Shown: piece by piece, positions 19,359-28,443 of the stretch | Position numbering within the stretch: position 1 is the stretch's first letter | Layout of the letters: the number at the start of each line of letters is the position of its first letter | Origin: Xiphydria camelus | Taxonomy: Eukaryota > Arthropoda > Insecta > Hymenoptera > Xiphydriidae | NCBI GenBank assembly: GCA_963678675.1 | Contig: OY783192.1 | Span: 10,201,953 to 10,265,952, forward strand | Direction: 5' to 3' | DNA length: 64,000 bases | Notes under the pieces: model-generated | Databases searched by the model: none | The model's input: the letters and a program-made list of their open reading frames with translations, nothing else | What the model was told of the DNA's origin: nothing | Translations under genes and position numbers: made by a program

Positions 19359-20170
19359 AAGTATTACTGCAGAACGAGTAGGTAAGAAGATTTTCATGAA
19401 GACTCATGATTTTCTGACTTGTCATCTCGTACAGGTGCAACCGAAGAGGATCTAGCTCGTGTCCTGTCCACAAAAAGATGACTCGATGGACATTGGAGAA
19501 TGTCAGACTTGTCACGGAGCGCCTATTTCCCACGGTACATTAATTGCAATACGCGTTTCTCCTTTCAACTATTTCAGCGTTAAATAACTTTTACTTCTTT
19601 CAAGCTAATAACCTTTTTTGAACTGTTCGTGGTAGGTGGTAGTGATCGATAATAGCGACTCGTCGTAGACAAGTTCGTCTATTAAATCTAAAAAGCAATT
19701 CGGTGTACCGAACTACTACTGCGATAATGTGCCTGAGGTCACGGTCTATTCTGCGATTAACATTAACGTAATCGTGATTATGCTCAGGTGATGGGTGTTC
19801 CAAAAGAGGTAAAGTTGATACTAAACATCGGATGCTCTGTAAGCTGACTTGCTAGTGTATGCTTTGCAACTGGAACATCATCGCAGGAATAATTTGTCTA
19901 CGATTAGTCACAATCATTGATCGCTGCCCCCTACGATGAACAGTTTGTACAAGGTAAATACTTTGAAAGAAGTGAAATTTATTTAAAGCAGGAGTAATTG
20001 AAACGAAAAGCGCATATTACAATAAATGTACCGTGGGTAATAGGCGCTCGGTGACAAGTCTGATATTCTCCGATGTCCATCCAGTCATCTTTTTACGGAC
20101 AGGACACGAGCTAGGTCCTCTTCGGTTGCACCTGTACGAGATGACATGTCAGAGTCTGCAGTAATATTTA
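19359..20170. repeat. ~810-bp foldback (CTGCAGAACGAG ends)
   Basis: Ends AGTATTACTGCAGAACGAG (~19361) and GTCTGCAGTAATATTT (~20156) are inverted. Inner arms include TGCAACCGAAGAGGATCTAG (~19437) and its complement (~20125). The homologous element in copy B is 57469-58287. Confidence 0.7.
19862..20152 (-). other. Unknown conserved frame (CPVRKKMTGWT)
   Basis: The minus strand reads RCNRRGPSSCPVRKKM, then a TERLLPTVHLL segment, and ends near MIVTNRRQIIPAMMFQL. The copy at 57932-58228 keeps the same frame open for 98 codons with substitutions (SCPILKKMSRSTSDIV...TERLSPTVF). The opposite arm at 19433-19545 encodes a shorter homologous peptide (SCPVHKKMTRWT) ending at a stop. Conservation of frame across diverged copies is the only evidence for coding. 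I recognise no domain. Confidence 0.3.
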
Positions 20171-20476
20171 ATGAGATAAAAGTGAGGTACATGTACACTT
20201 CACGTTTGACAGGTCGGTATATAAATTCGAACTTGTGGGATAGTATAATATGAAAGAGGGACTATATCGATAAAGAAAAAATAATAATAAAGTAGTTACT
20301 ACATTACTGTAATCCAATTCCATTGTATCCCTTATTTTTCTGCCACGACTTTGATAGTTGATAGTGAATAAAAATCAAATTTATTGGCTGATCCATCCAC
20401 TATCAACAATCAAAGTCATGGCAGAAAAATAAGGGATACAATAAAATTGGATTACAATAATGAAGTAACTACTTTA
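20171..20476. repeat. Foldback unit, truncated second arm
   Basis: The left arm and centre are complete (GTCATGGCAGAAAAATAAGG near 20425). The right arm stops at about 20476, where sequence shared with 59080 onward begins (AAACTCACCGAAGAAACCCG). Confidence 0.7.
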
Positions 20477-20769
20477 AACACTTTAGGAAACTCACCGAAG
20501 AAACCCGAATAATTATCTTATCACTTGTACACTTGATTTCGAGGTTACATGCTTCGATCTCCCGAATTGACAGCTACCGGGAGATGGGCGGCCTTTCTCG
20601 AGTCACTCGTATCTTTGCGTGCACGCAACTCAGCGAAGAGACCAATCAGGTTCAAGTATTCCGTTGCGGCGGGGGTCCTGATTGGTCTACTCGCTAAGAA
20701 ACGTATTCGCATATCTGCGAGTAGACCAATCAGGACCCCCACCACAACGGAATACTTGATCTGCAACAG
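20477..20769 (+). repeat. Repeat shared with 59.08-59.36 kb, with palindrome
   Basis: AAACTCACCGAAGAAACCCG and CTCCCGAATTGACAGCTACC match 59090-59210. Inside, 20639-20694 and 20715-20762 are inverted arms (TCAAGTATTCCGTTGCGGCG... against CACAACGGAATACTTGATC) around a ~20-base loop. The 73-74 codon frames on both strands are readings of this palindrome. Confidence 0.7.
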
Positions 20770-20773
20770 TTAA

Positions 20774-21123
20774 CCTTCCGTTAGGCGCGTCAGCTGATGA
20801 GACGCCCTTAGTCGCTATGGGTCTGTCAAACCCATATCAGTAAATATCTTATTTTTTATAATCGTAACGCGTTTAAAATTAAATTAAATGATCAACAATA
20901 ACTTCTCTTTCTGCGATATACATAGTGATTTAAAATAAATAATTTACAACTTTATTTAAACAAATTTAAAAAATAGAACCGGGATATAAGATTCAAGTAA
21001 ATTATTCTTAGAACATCCCTCTGAGATGTCACAAAGCGACAATGGTGTGGCTCTAATAGGTTTCCAACTATTAGCAAATAAAAACGCTATGGGTCTGTTA
21101 GACCCATAGCGACTAACGGAGGG
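20774..21123. mobile_element. 350-bp piggyBac-like MITE
   Basis: Termini CCTTCCGTTAG and CTAACGGAGGG are 11-bp inverted repeats with one mismatch, flanked exactly by TTAA at 20770-20773 and 21124-21127. Subterminal TATGGGTCTGTCAAACCCAT and TATGGGTCTGTTAGACCCAT hairpins lie near both ends. TTAA target duplication with C-rich ends is the piggyBac signature. No transposase is present. Confidence 0.8.
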
Positions 21124-21239
21124 TTAATAGATGATTTTTATTCGCATTGGCATGTTTATGATGATATTTGCAATGAATGTTCTACTCGGATTGAAATGAG
21201 TCGTAAGGTCAGCATCGAAGCTGTAAATAATGTAGTAAT

Positions 21240-21357
21240 AATTACATTAAATTTATTTATGAGTAAGGGCGAAATTTCAGCGGTGCATGCAAAAGGATTT
21301 CTTAAAACTATTCCAACGTCTCGAGTTAATATATGTAACAACATATATACTGTCATA
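21240..21357 (+). repeat. ~115-bp repeat (AGTAAGGGCGAAATTTCAGC)
   Basis: The same segment occurs at 57050-57150 and 59364-59469, always ending near AACAACATATATACTGTCAT. Its sharp start (AAATTTATTTA) in three contexts suggests a repeat boundary. Confidence 0.7.
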
Positions 21358-21762
21358 CTCAGATAGAAAAGTTCCTCCAGAATTGCGGTACAATGCCACG
21401 GTAGAAATATCAAGTTCTACCGATACGACGTGCTTCGACAAGGTCTGCATCAACTTTAGCGGTATATTGGCGGCCTTGGCGGCACTTCACTAATCCTCTG
21501 GCACACTTTTCCACATTATGGCGGTAGTATAGCTGCACAGCGTTCCGGTAATATAGCGTCTTCCTGTACTGACAGTGTACTGGCAGGGTACATGCATTTT
21601 GCCTCCAATATACCGGAATTTAAAATCTCTAGAATTGCGGTACAATGCCACGGTAGGAATATCAGGTTCTACCGACACGACGTGCTTCGACAAGGTCTGC
21701 ATCAACTTTGGCGGTATATTGGCGGCACTGCACTAATCCTGTGGCAGATTTTTCTATCTAGG
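21358..21762. mobile_element. 405-bp TA-inserting element, empty site known
   Basis: Ends CTCAGATAGAAAA and TTTTCTATCTAGG form a ~13-bp imperfect inverted repeat, flanked by TA (21356-21357 and 21763-21764). The paralogous sequence at 59461-59480 reads ACTGTCATAAGTAGTATC with no insertion and a single TA. Inside, a ~120-bp segment (AGAATTGCGGTACAATGCCA... to the CAACTTTRGCGGTATATTGG area) occurs twice, near 21379-21485 and 21632-21730. A partial relative is at 9419-9660. Confidence 0.8.
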
Positions 21763-21783
21763 TAAGTGGTATCTTTACATGAG

Positions 21784-21909
21784 ATGAAACAATTCGTCAT
21801 GGTCATTGGAAGAGTATACTTGGAGAGAGTTGAAGGTAAAACGTCTTCATGGATTTCTGTAGACGACCAAAATATAAGAAAAATCCGATGGCCTGTAAAT
21901 TCGAAAGCG
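21784..21909 (+). other. Exon-like frame MKQFVMVIGR...RKIRWPV
   Basis: An ATG-initiated frame of 42 codons (MKQFVMVIGRVYLERV ... SWISVDDQNIRKIRWPVNSK) ends at a donor-like G/GTAGGT. Copy B (59489-59620) keeps the frame despite a 6-bp insertion adding two Leu, but lacks the GTAGGT donor. Most differences are amino-acid-changing, so recent purifying selection is not indicated. Protein family not recognised. Confidence 0.3.
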
Positions 21910-22147
21910 GTAGGTATATGTTTTATTTCTCCAAAATACTAAGGCAAAGTGAAAAATATAAGGGCTCTCTAGTCTATAAATCCCTTTCAAAATATCACGA
22001 GAATAAATCAAAAGTAAGTAAGTGGGTATAATTAATTGGCTTGTATCGGTATAAAATGTGAGACTTTAATTTTGTGGTAATAGAAAGCTATACTTCTACA
22101 TGTACGTATTCTCCTCATGAATAAATTCCAAAAAGTAATGAAATCCC

Positions 22148-22883
22148 CCCACAAAAACAGATTCTCTGTAAAAAAAAGGCGGCATGTTCATTCAGTGCCA
22201 ACAAAAATTGATACCTACGTAAAATACTCTCCAAAAAAGATTTGAAATCAATTAAGATCGCCATGTTCAAGATATATATATAAAAAGTAAAAGGCATCAT
22301 TTGAAAGGAAAATTATTGTAAATCAAGTTACTAAAAAATTCGACTAAAGAATTGATAAAAAAAATTTTAATAAAAAAGAACGCCGCGTTTTTTTTTCTTC
22401 AAAATAAAAAATTCAGACAGAATTATACTCGATGCTTATGCACTTATGATTTTAAATAAATTCATACACTCTCTTATATGATACCACCAGTATACCGAAT
22501 ATCGCACGGGAAACCGATCAGGCGGGGGCCTTCTGAATTTCTCTGAATTTGACTTCGGCAGTGCAATTTATGAATTACTCTAGCACCGTCCAAGCACTAC
22601 CAATTATTCGGTATAGTGGACAAAAGATGAAAACTTAAACGCGGCAAGTTCTTTTTTATTAACATTTTTTTATAAATTCTTTAGTCGAATTTTTTAGTAA
22701 CTTGATTTACAATAATTTACCTTTCAAATGATGCCTTTTACTTTTTATATATAAATCTTGAACATGGCGATCTTAATTGATTTCAAATCTTTTTTGGAGA
22801 GTATTTTACGTAGGTATCAATTTTTGTTGGCACTGAATGAACATGCCGCCTTTTTTTTTTTACAGAGAATCTGTTTTTGTGGG
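22148..22883. mobile_element. 736-bp foldback (CCCACAAAAACAG ends)
   Basis: Inverted arms of about 240 bp run from CCCACAAAAACAGATTCTCT (22148) through GATCGCCATGTTCAAG to AACGCCGCG. The loop holds TTCTCTGAATTTGACTTCGG. A copy at 59853-60459 has the left arm and loop but its right arm is cut at TTTTTTGGAGA. The minus frames are arm readings. Confidence 0.75.
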
Positions 22884-22884
22884 T

Positions 22885-24930
22885 ATAACTATACAGCAGA
22901 GCGTACGGTCACAATTAAAAGGTGTACCGTAAAACCGGGCAACTTCGACACTTTTTGATGGTTATTTGAGATTAGCGCCTGTCTGTATTTTTTTTTACAA
23001 ACAAGTGAGTATCAGACGTGCGCAATGTGGAAATTCTGCATCACGTACAATGGATTTTACTTGAATATGTTGAACCGTTTGCGAATTGGGGGGCGATTTA
23101 TCTGGTGTCGAAGTTGCCCGCAGTTGTGTCCTACTTCGACATATTCCTAATTTATATAATAAGTCGAAGTAGACCATGTATTAAGGCAATTTCGACACCT
23201 AATATTGTAAATACAAGTTTATGGGACACTTTTTTTCCCCACCCAAAAAAAATATATATATTTTAAGCAAAAAGCTTTATTAGCAGCTTACCGTTGTGTG
23301 AGGTTATGTCTGGCCATAAAATGCACCATAAAGTCCTTACCGGGCATGTTATAGGAAAAAACCGCGTTAATATAGCCCTGTTTATCAAGGTAGCCCTTGA
23401 TTATTAGGCGAATATCCAGCCTATAGTCAGTGGATATGACCATTTCACTAATTCACTTACATTATTGTATCGACAATCAGTTGCTCCTCACGAGGTTTTA
23501 CAGCTGTTGAGTGGCCCACTGAGTGCATGTGCCGTCCATGGAATTTATCTAAAAGAGTTACCCGCGGCACACACCATGTTTTCTGCTCGCCGCTGCCACC
23601 GTCATGCCCCCCCCCCCCCCCCACACACACACACAACATCTGTCAATGCGTTTTCAATGGCTGGAGGGTTGTATCGCCGACAGTTACGCCCGCCCACAAC
23701 TTTTCGCACTTTTCTCGGTATTTCTGCAACAATAAACCCTTCAGCAACAAGTGTAAACAAATATCAACCTTAACCTTACGTTTGCTGACCATAGAGAATA
23801 TACACATGTGGAAGTGCCGCGCCGATGTCGAAGTTACCCGAAGTGTCGAAGTTGCCCGGTTTTACGGTACTACTTAAGTCTCCTAGCTCTGGTATATTTT
23901 TTCAATCTGTGGCAATGGTAACTTTTGATCAGGAGGTCATAAACTACAATATATGTGAAGTACGCGAGGATTTCAGTACTGAACCAGTTTCCATAAGATT
24001 TGTGCGCTAAAATAATACAGATACGCGAAAAAAATTAGAAAAAATTAGAAAAATCAGACACTAAAAAATAAATATCTATGCACACACTCGCGCATAAGTA
24101 TAAGGAAGCAAAGACGTGCTCACAAGATCGCACATGATCTTGAATGCGTGCTTGAATTGGCTGAAAAAGAGCGTATGGTTTCGAGTAAAAAGCGGTAACT
24201 TTAAAGTCCCCCCCCCCCAGAACTGCTTATTTTTTGTCTGATCAGGTGATACCTGAATCGGTAGCTCACCAACTACACAAGATACGTGATTTTTAGCAAA
24301 ATTCACAGAAAACCTGATTTTCCATGATTATTTCGATCCAATAGATCGTATGATGGAAAGCAAAAACTATGAACTTTAAGGTCTCAAATTTTCCGTTATT
24401 GCGGCAATGATAACTTTTGATCAGAACATCAAGATCTACAACATATGTGAAGCCCAGCCAAATCCACCGGGACTCAGATCCCATAAGGTTTGTTTGTATT
24501 TTTTTGGCACGTGCCACCAAATCAAAGAATCTGAAAGAATTTTAGAATGAAAATGATGCGAAGACGCGTTTATTAAAAAAAATTATTATAGCACCTTTTC
24601 AAGCAATGGTGGAGAGCACTTTTTAAAATTGTTTGCTTTTAAGAATTTGAATTTCGCGCCAAATGCGATACAATATTTTTTTCTGAGTTACCTTTAAGGA
24701 TCCTAATGTTCCAGAATTTTTTCCAATTTTTTGGTCCATTATGTGAGCAGCAAGAAATTTTTAATGTTCAACTACATTTCACGAAAAATCTCAACTTCTT
24801 CTTGACTTTTTGAAACAGTAAAATTGCTAATATTTTTTCACATCCGAGAGAGTGTTTTGGTACCCATTTCGTGTTATTTCCTCTTTATGAGTATTTTTCA
24901 AGTACTTATCCGGCTAGACCCTTTGTAACC
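22885..24930 (+). repeat. Inverted copy of 13.54-14.64 kb
   Basis: It matches the reverse complement of 13541-14640 on both sides of the 941-bp insertion. Its left edge abuts the CCCACAAAAACAG foldback, which probably truncated it. Frames at 24076-24520 (minus) are repeat readings. Confidence 0.75.
22927..23867. mobile_element. 941-bp TA-inserting element, perfect TIRs
   Basis: CCGTAAAACCGGGCAACTTC begins a perfect ~27-bp inverted repeat closing at 23867, flanked by TA (22925-22926, 23868-23869). The paralogous copy near 14600 reads GTACTACTT with a single TA, giving an exact empty site. The core GTCGAAGTTGCCCG recurs inside near 23109 and 23827, possibly as internal binding sites. A C run plus (CA)n lies near 23607-23632. 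No transposase was seen; a TA duplication is compatible with Tc1/mariner-type movement. Confidence 0.85.
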
Positions 24931-25784
24931 GTGTAGATATATGTTTATTATTTAAAAATTATCATTTTGCATTGTTCGGTAGTAAGTAGCATCGCGGCTA
25001 AAAACTTGACCTCCTATGAATTATTTTCAATTTTCATTCACTATTTCGTCCCTCGTTTCAAACGTCAAGTTTCCAAGATATTTGCAATTGTTCATTGTTT
25101 AAATAATTATCCGTTCGCACTGCACGATAACATCTTAGCGACTGAGGCTTGGTTACCCCAACGAAATTTGAAAGAATCGGATTTGAATCGGATTTAAAGT
25201 TAAGCGGAGCTTATCTCCTAAGTGTCGCTTATGTGTCGTTGGTGCAACCAGGCCTTAGAGTTGCACATCGTTTAGGGAATCTCAAGATTTTCTCCGTTTC
25301 GTAGAATCCTTCACCGTTTCCGAGGTATTTGGAAAAGTTTATTGCCTGATTAAATTGTTAATTAAATAATTTATTGGCTCACTATGTGCGGCGATACCAT
25401 CGCGACTGAAAGTTCAACCTCTAGACGATACCCTCAAGTTTTCTTTATTTTGTCGTATATCTCTCATCGCTTTCGAAATTTTTGTATGAATGCATTGCTT
25501 AAACAAATTATTATCGATATGTGCTGTTTGGTGATCCCAATGCAGCTGATTTTGAAATATTATATTACTAGAGATGTGAGAATAACCAACCACTTAAAAA
25601 TAGCCCACTGATAATCGTGTCGACAAAAAAACCATCAAAAATTGCACGCTGTGCTACGCCAGCCTCCCCCCCCCTCCCCCCTCTAATAAATATTTCACTT
25701 AAATAGTATTGAAATCCGAATATAGTGCCAAGGGGCTGTACCCAGCGTATTTTTCAGGGTGGACGATATAAGAGGCGCATAAAT
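24931..25784. other. Degenerate repeat sequence, no gene
   Basis: The words GATACCATCGCGACTGA (~25394), AGCATCGCGGCTAAA (~24988) and a TTTCCRAGATATTTG-like segment recur here and at 27570-27740, suggesting an eroded repeat of a few hundred bases. A C-rich run lies at 25665-25680. The 75-codon frames have no motif. Confidence 0.45.
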
Positions 25785-25975
25785 GCAAATGAGAACTTCG
25801 ATTTCTCCTTCACACATCTCCTGTCACCCATTTTGCAAATCACTCGGTATAATCAAGCCCAGCAAAACAGACTGAGATCAAAATGACAAATGACTATAAT
25901 AAGGCAGGCAATGTTCAAAATGCTACTTGGCTAGCCCGTGCCTGAACAAATTGTTTTCTCAAACGCGCCATTATA
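25785..25975 (+). repeat. ~190-bp repeat, direct copy at 50.49 kb
   Basis: From GCAAATGAGAACTTCGATTT to ACGCGCCATTATA it is nearly identical to 50485-50675. In the second copy a 875-bp element begins exactly after the shared TTATA. Confidence 0.85.
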
Positions 25976-26379
25976 TTCACATTAAATTAGTTACCGTGAA
26001 TGTTGAATACAAGCAATATTGTCTCACTGGACAAGTAATATTTGTAACTGTAATGCAATTACCGATCTGTATTAACTTCTTAAAAAACAGTAATGAATTA
26101 TTAAAAATTAACAATGCACGAGGTAATTTGCTTAGGAGGTTCCTATGAGGTACACACTTCATTTTGATGATATTTATATCGTCGACAAATTGCAAGATTA
26201 TCATGATCAGTGAAATAAATCACTAGGTAGCTTCTGGATCAATTAATCGATACTTAATTCATCATGTAGTAAAGTTTTGAAACTTGTCGCCGAGATAAAT
26301 ATTAGCAAAATACTTATTTTTAAAATATATTCTGTACGAACCTCTTGAGTGAAACACCACATATATAATATATCTATTA
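25976..26379. other. Unassigned AT-rich sequence
   Basis: Overlapping 73- and 75-codon frames on opposite strands (25927-26204) have no recognisable domain. No other signal. Confidence 0.4.
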
Positions 26380-26381
26380 TA

Positions 26382-27278
26382 CAGGGTGACATTTTGAAAA
26401 CTTACCACCCCAATATCTCAGAAAGTTACCGAGATTTTCTAAAAAAAAATACGGTTTCGGCAGTGGAGAGGGGGAACCAAAATGACATAATCGGAGACGC
26501 ATCCCCTCCAACACCCTTAGGGGTTGCCCCCCCCCCCAACTTTTTAATCTTAAATAGCAATCTCCTATGTGTGATACAGCGTTGGAAAGCTCTTTAAAAA
26601 TGCTTTACAACAACACCAAATTTTGCTACCTTTCGATGAGTAGTTTTTGCGCAAATCGAGAAAGAAACTGCTAGAAGTAAGTTGTCAATTTATTTATTAT
26701 TATTATTATTATTTTGTGTATTTATTTATTACGTTACAATAAATTTTTGAAATTATTTCCATTGATCTTTCAAATTTTTTCAAATGTTCTTGAAATTTTG
26801 CGACATTCTTGCGTAATTCTCAGTTTCAGTTGGTTGGTTAATGCTTGCTGGTTGAGTTTGAAAAACAACAGATTTCAGATGTCCCCATAAGAAGAAATCG
26901 CAGGGAGTAAGATCAGGTGATGGAAATCACTTCGAAAATTTATTGTAACATAATTGACCTTTAATAAATAAATTGGCAAAACTTACTTCTAGCAGTTTCT
27001 TTCTCGATTTGCGCGAAAACTACTCATCTAAAGGTACGAAAATTTGGTGTTGTTGTAAAGCATTTTTAAAGAGCTTTCCAACGCTGTATCATACATGGAG
27101 GGTTGCTATTTAAGATTACAAAATTGGAGGGCTACCCCTAAGGGGGTAGGAGTGGGTGCGTCTCCGATTATGTCATTTTGGTTCCCCCTCTCCACTGCCG
27201 AAACCGTATTTTTGTTTTTAGAAAATCTCTGTAACTTTCTGAGATATTGGGGTGGCAAGTTTTCAAAATGTCACCCTG
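26382..27278. mobile_element. 897-bp long-TIR element with transposase remnant
   Basis: CAGGGTGACATTTTGAAAAC starts inverted repeats of about 300 bp that end at CACCCTG (27278), flanked by TA on both sides (26380-26381, 27279-27280). The unpaired centre holds a transposase C-terminal remnant on the minus strand. A second member lies at 50676-51550. TA duplication plus the remnant indicates the IS630/Tc1/mariner group. An (ATT)n run is at about 26692-26715. Confidence 0.8.
26740..26922 (-). pseudogene. Transposase remnant, IS630/Tc1/mariner type
   Basis: The minus strand reads PSPDLTPCDFFLWGHLKS followed by a helical segment containing ASINQLKLRITQECRKI before a stop. SPDLxPxDFFLWGxLK is the conserved region around the third catalytic acidic residue in many insect mariner-like transposases. 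The N-terminal domains and first catalytic residues are absent, so it cannot be functional. The homologous piece at 51038-51200 has its own stop codon. Confidence 0.7.
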
Positions 27279-27280
27279 TA

Positions 27281-27600
27281 TGTACGTTGCACAGGCAATA
27301 TAAGTATCACATTAGAACTAATATTCACGAAATGTAAAACATAAGTTGTATAGTAAATAGTTTAATATACATACCGATGGATTTGCAAGTTACGCGACAG
27401 ATGTTTGAAGGACGAATCGAAGTTCTCACTGGCATTTATGCGCCTTATATCACTCATCCTGAAAAATATATTTGGTATAAGCCTCACTTTATTCACTGAT
27501 GCAATCGCAACTATAAGTCCCTCCCTTTATAAAATCGCTAAATAGTCTCCGTTTCGCCGTATCTCCCACAGTTTCCAAGATATCAGGAAAAGTTGATTGT
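27281..27600. other. Unassigned sequence
   Basis: It contains the TTTCCAAGATATCAGGAAAAG repeat word also seen near 25320. No gene is seen. Confidence 0.4.
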
Positions 27601-27604
27601 TTAA

Positions 27605-27688
27605 CCCTTTCGCGCTATGCCAGACGAATAAACACGTCTCTGTCCAGGCTGTTCTAGGCGTATATGTACGTCTGTAGCAGCGAAAGGG
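27605..27688. mobile_element. 84-bp piggyBac-like MITE
   Basis: CCCTTTCGC and GCGAAAGGG are perfect terminal repeats, flanked exactly by TTAA at 27601-27604 and 27689-27692. Removing it restores a plausible site (GATTGTTTAAACAATT). At 84 bp it is one of the smallest credible TTAA elements. Confidence 0.75.
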
Positions 27689-27692
27689 TTAA

Positions 27693-28016
27693 ACAATTAT
27701 CAATTCGCTCTTTTCGGTGATACCATCGCGGCTGAAGATTCAAGTCCCTTTTTGAAATCTGTCATGCGACACTTTAGCAATAATATAATTAGTTATTTAT
27801 CTAGCTTTAACATTAATGTTAGCAAATACGCGGATAGTGGTACTAAAACGGACCGCTGCTTAGCGCGCGCTCGGTCAGCGGACCTGCGTGCAAGGGGAGG
27901 GGCGCAGCTACCTGACCCGTGCGAAACGCCGCACCAATCGGGGCCCGTCTTGGGCTAGCCCCCCACCCGACCACTATCCGCCAATCAGAGGATAGCTTAG
28001 CGGTTAAGATTCAGAT
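27693..28016. other. GC-rich sequence 5' of the LINE
   Basis: Its GC-rich part from about 27845 may be eroded ORF1 or 5' region of the adjacent LINE. I could not find a reading frame with gag motifs, so the left boundary of the element is unresolved. Confidence 0.4.
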
Positions 28017-28443
28017 ATATGGAGCCTCGATCTCGGGGACGGGCTTCCAAGGACAAACCAAACAAATCTCCAATCTGCGCCAACTGCGGCGGCCCGCACC
28101 ATGCCACCTGCCGTGGCTGCCCAAAAGCTCCACAAGCCAACACGACCCCTCACGCACGAGTAACGCCGCCCACGTAACCGGCCTCCGCTCCAGCTGCGTT
28201 CTCACCTAGCCGCTCGGCAGGCAACTTACCCTCGCCCCAAATCGTACCTCCTCCTGCCCACTCACCCGCTTTTACACGCAGACCGCCAGCGGCCCCTCCA
28301 CCCCCCCAGACCCCGCGTCAACCCGCACAATAAACCCCGGCTCCAGCCGTCCCGCTCCAAAATCAGACTGTGTTACAGCTTTTTCGCAACTTCGCCACCC
28401 AACTCACCTGGGTACTCCAACAACCAAACGCCCAACTCCAATA
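28017..28443 (+). pseudogene. Jockey-clade LINE ORF1 C-terminal part
   Basis: The frame from 28017 begins MEPRSRGRASKDKPNKSP and then carries ICANCGGPHHATCRGCP, which matches the last zinc knuckle of Jockey-type Gag proteins (CxNCGGxHxAxYRGCP pattern). A proline-rich tail follows, interrupted by stops, and the last frame segment ends LTWVLQQPNAQLQ with a stop at 28441-28443, directly before the ORF2 region. In the intact family ORF1 is an RNA-binding chaperone-like protein. This copy is 5'-truncated and broken. Confidence 0.7.

Larger units (their letters stand above)
16298..22884 (+). repeat. Composite palindromic block, copy A
   Basis: This ~6.6-kb block recurs in the same order and orientation at 53909-60459. 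Both begin CGATGGAAGGA followed by AATTATCTTTGTGATAATTC and both run into the CCCACAAAAACAG foldback. It is a chain of inverted repeats: arm, exon-like piece, palindrome centre, exon-like piece reversed, and so on. The two copies differ by insertions (20774-21123 and 21358-21762 only in A) and deletions. It could be a segmental duplication or two copies of a large uncharacterised mobile element; the sequence alone does not decide. Confidence 0.75.

Noticed and set aside
23607..23632. Homopolymer C runs here and at 5450, 11882, 25665, 26528, 43740 and 53880
   Set aside because: Low-complexity slippage; no common context that would suggest a shared function.
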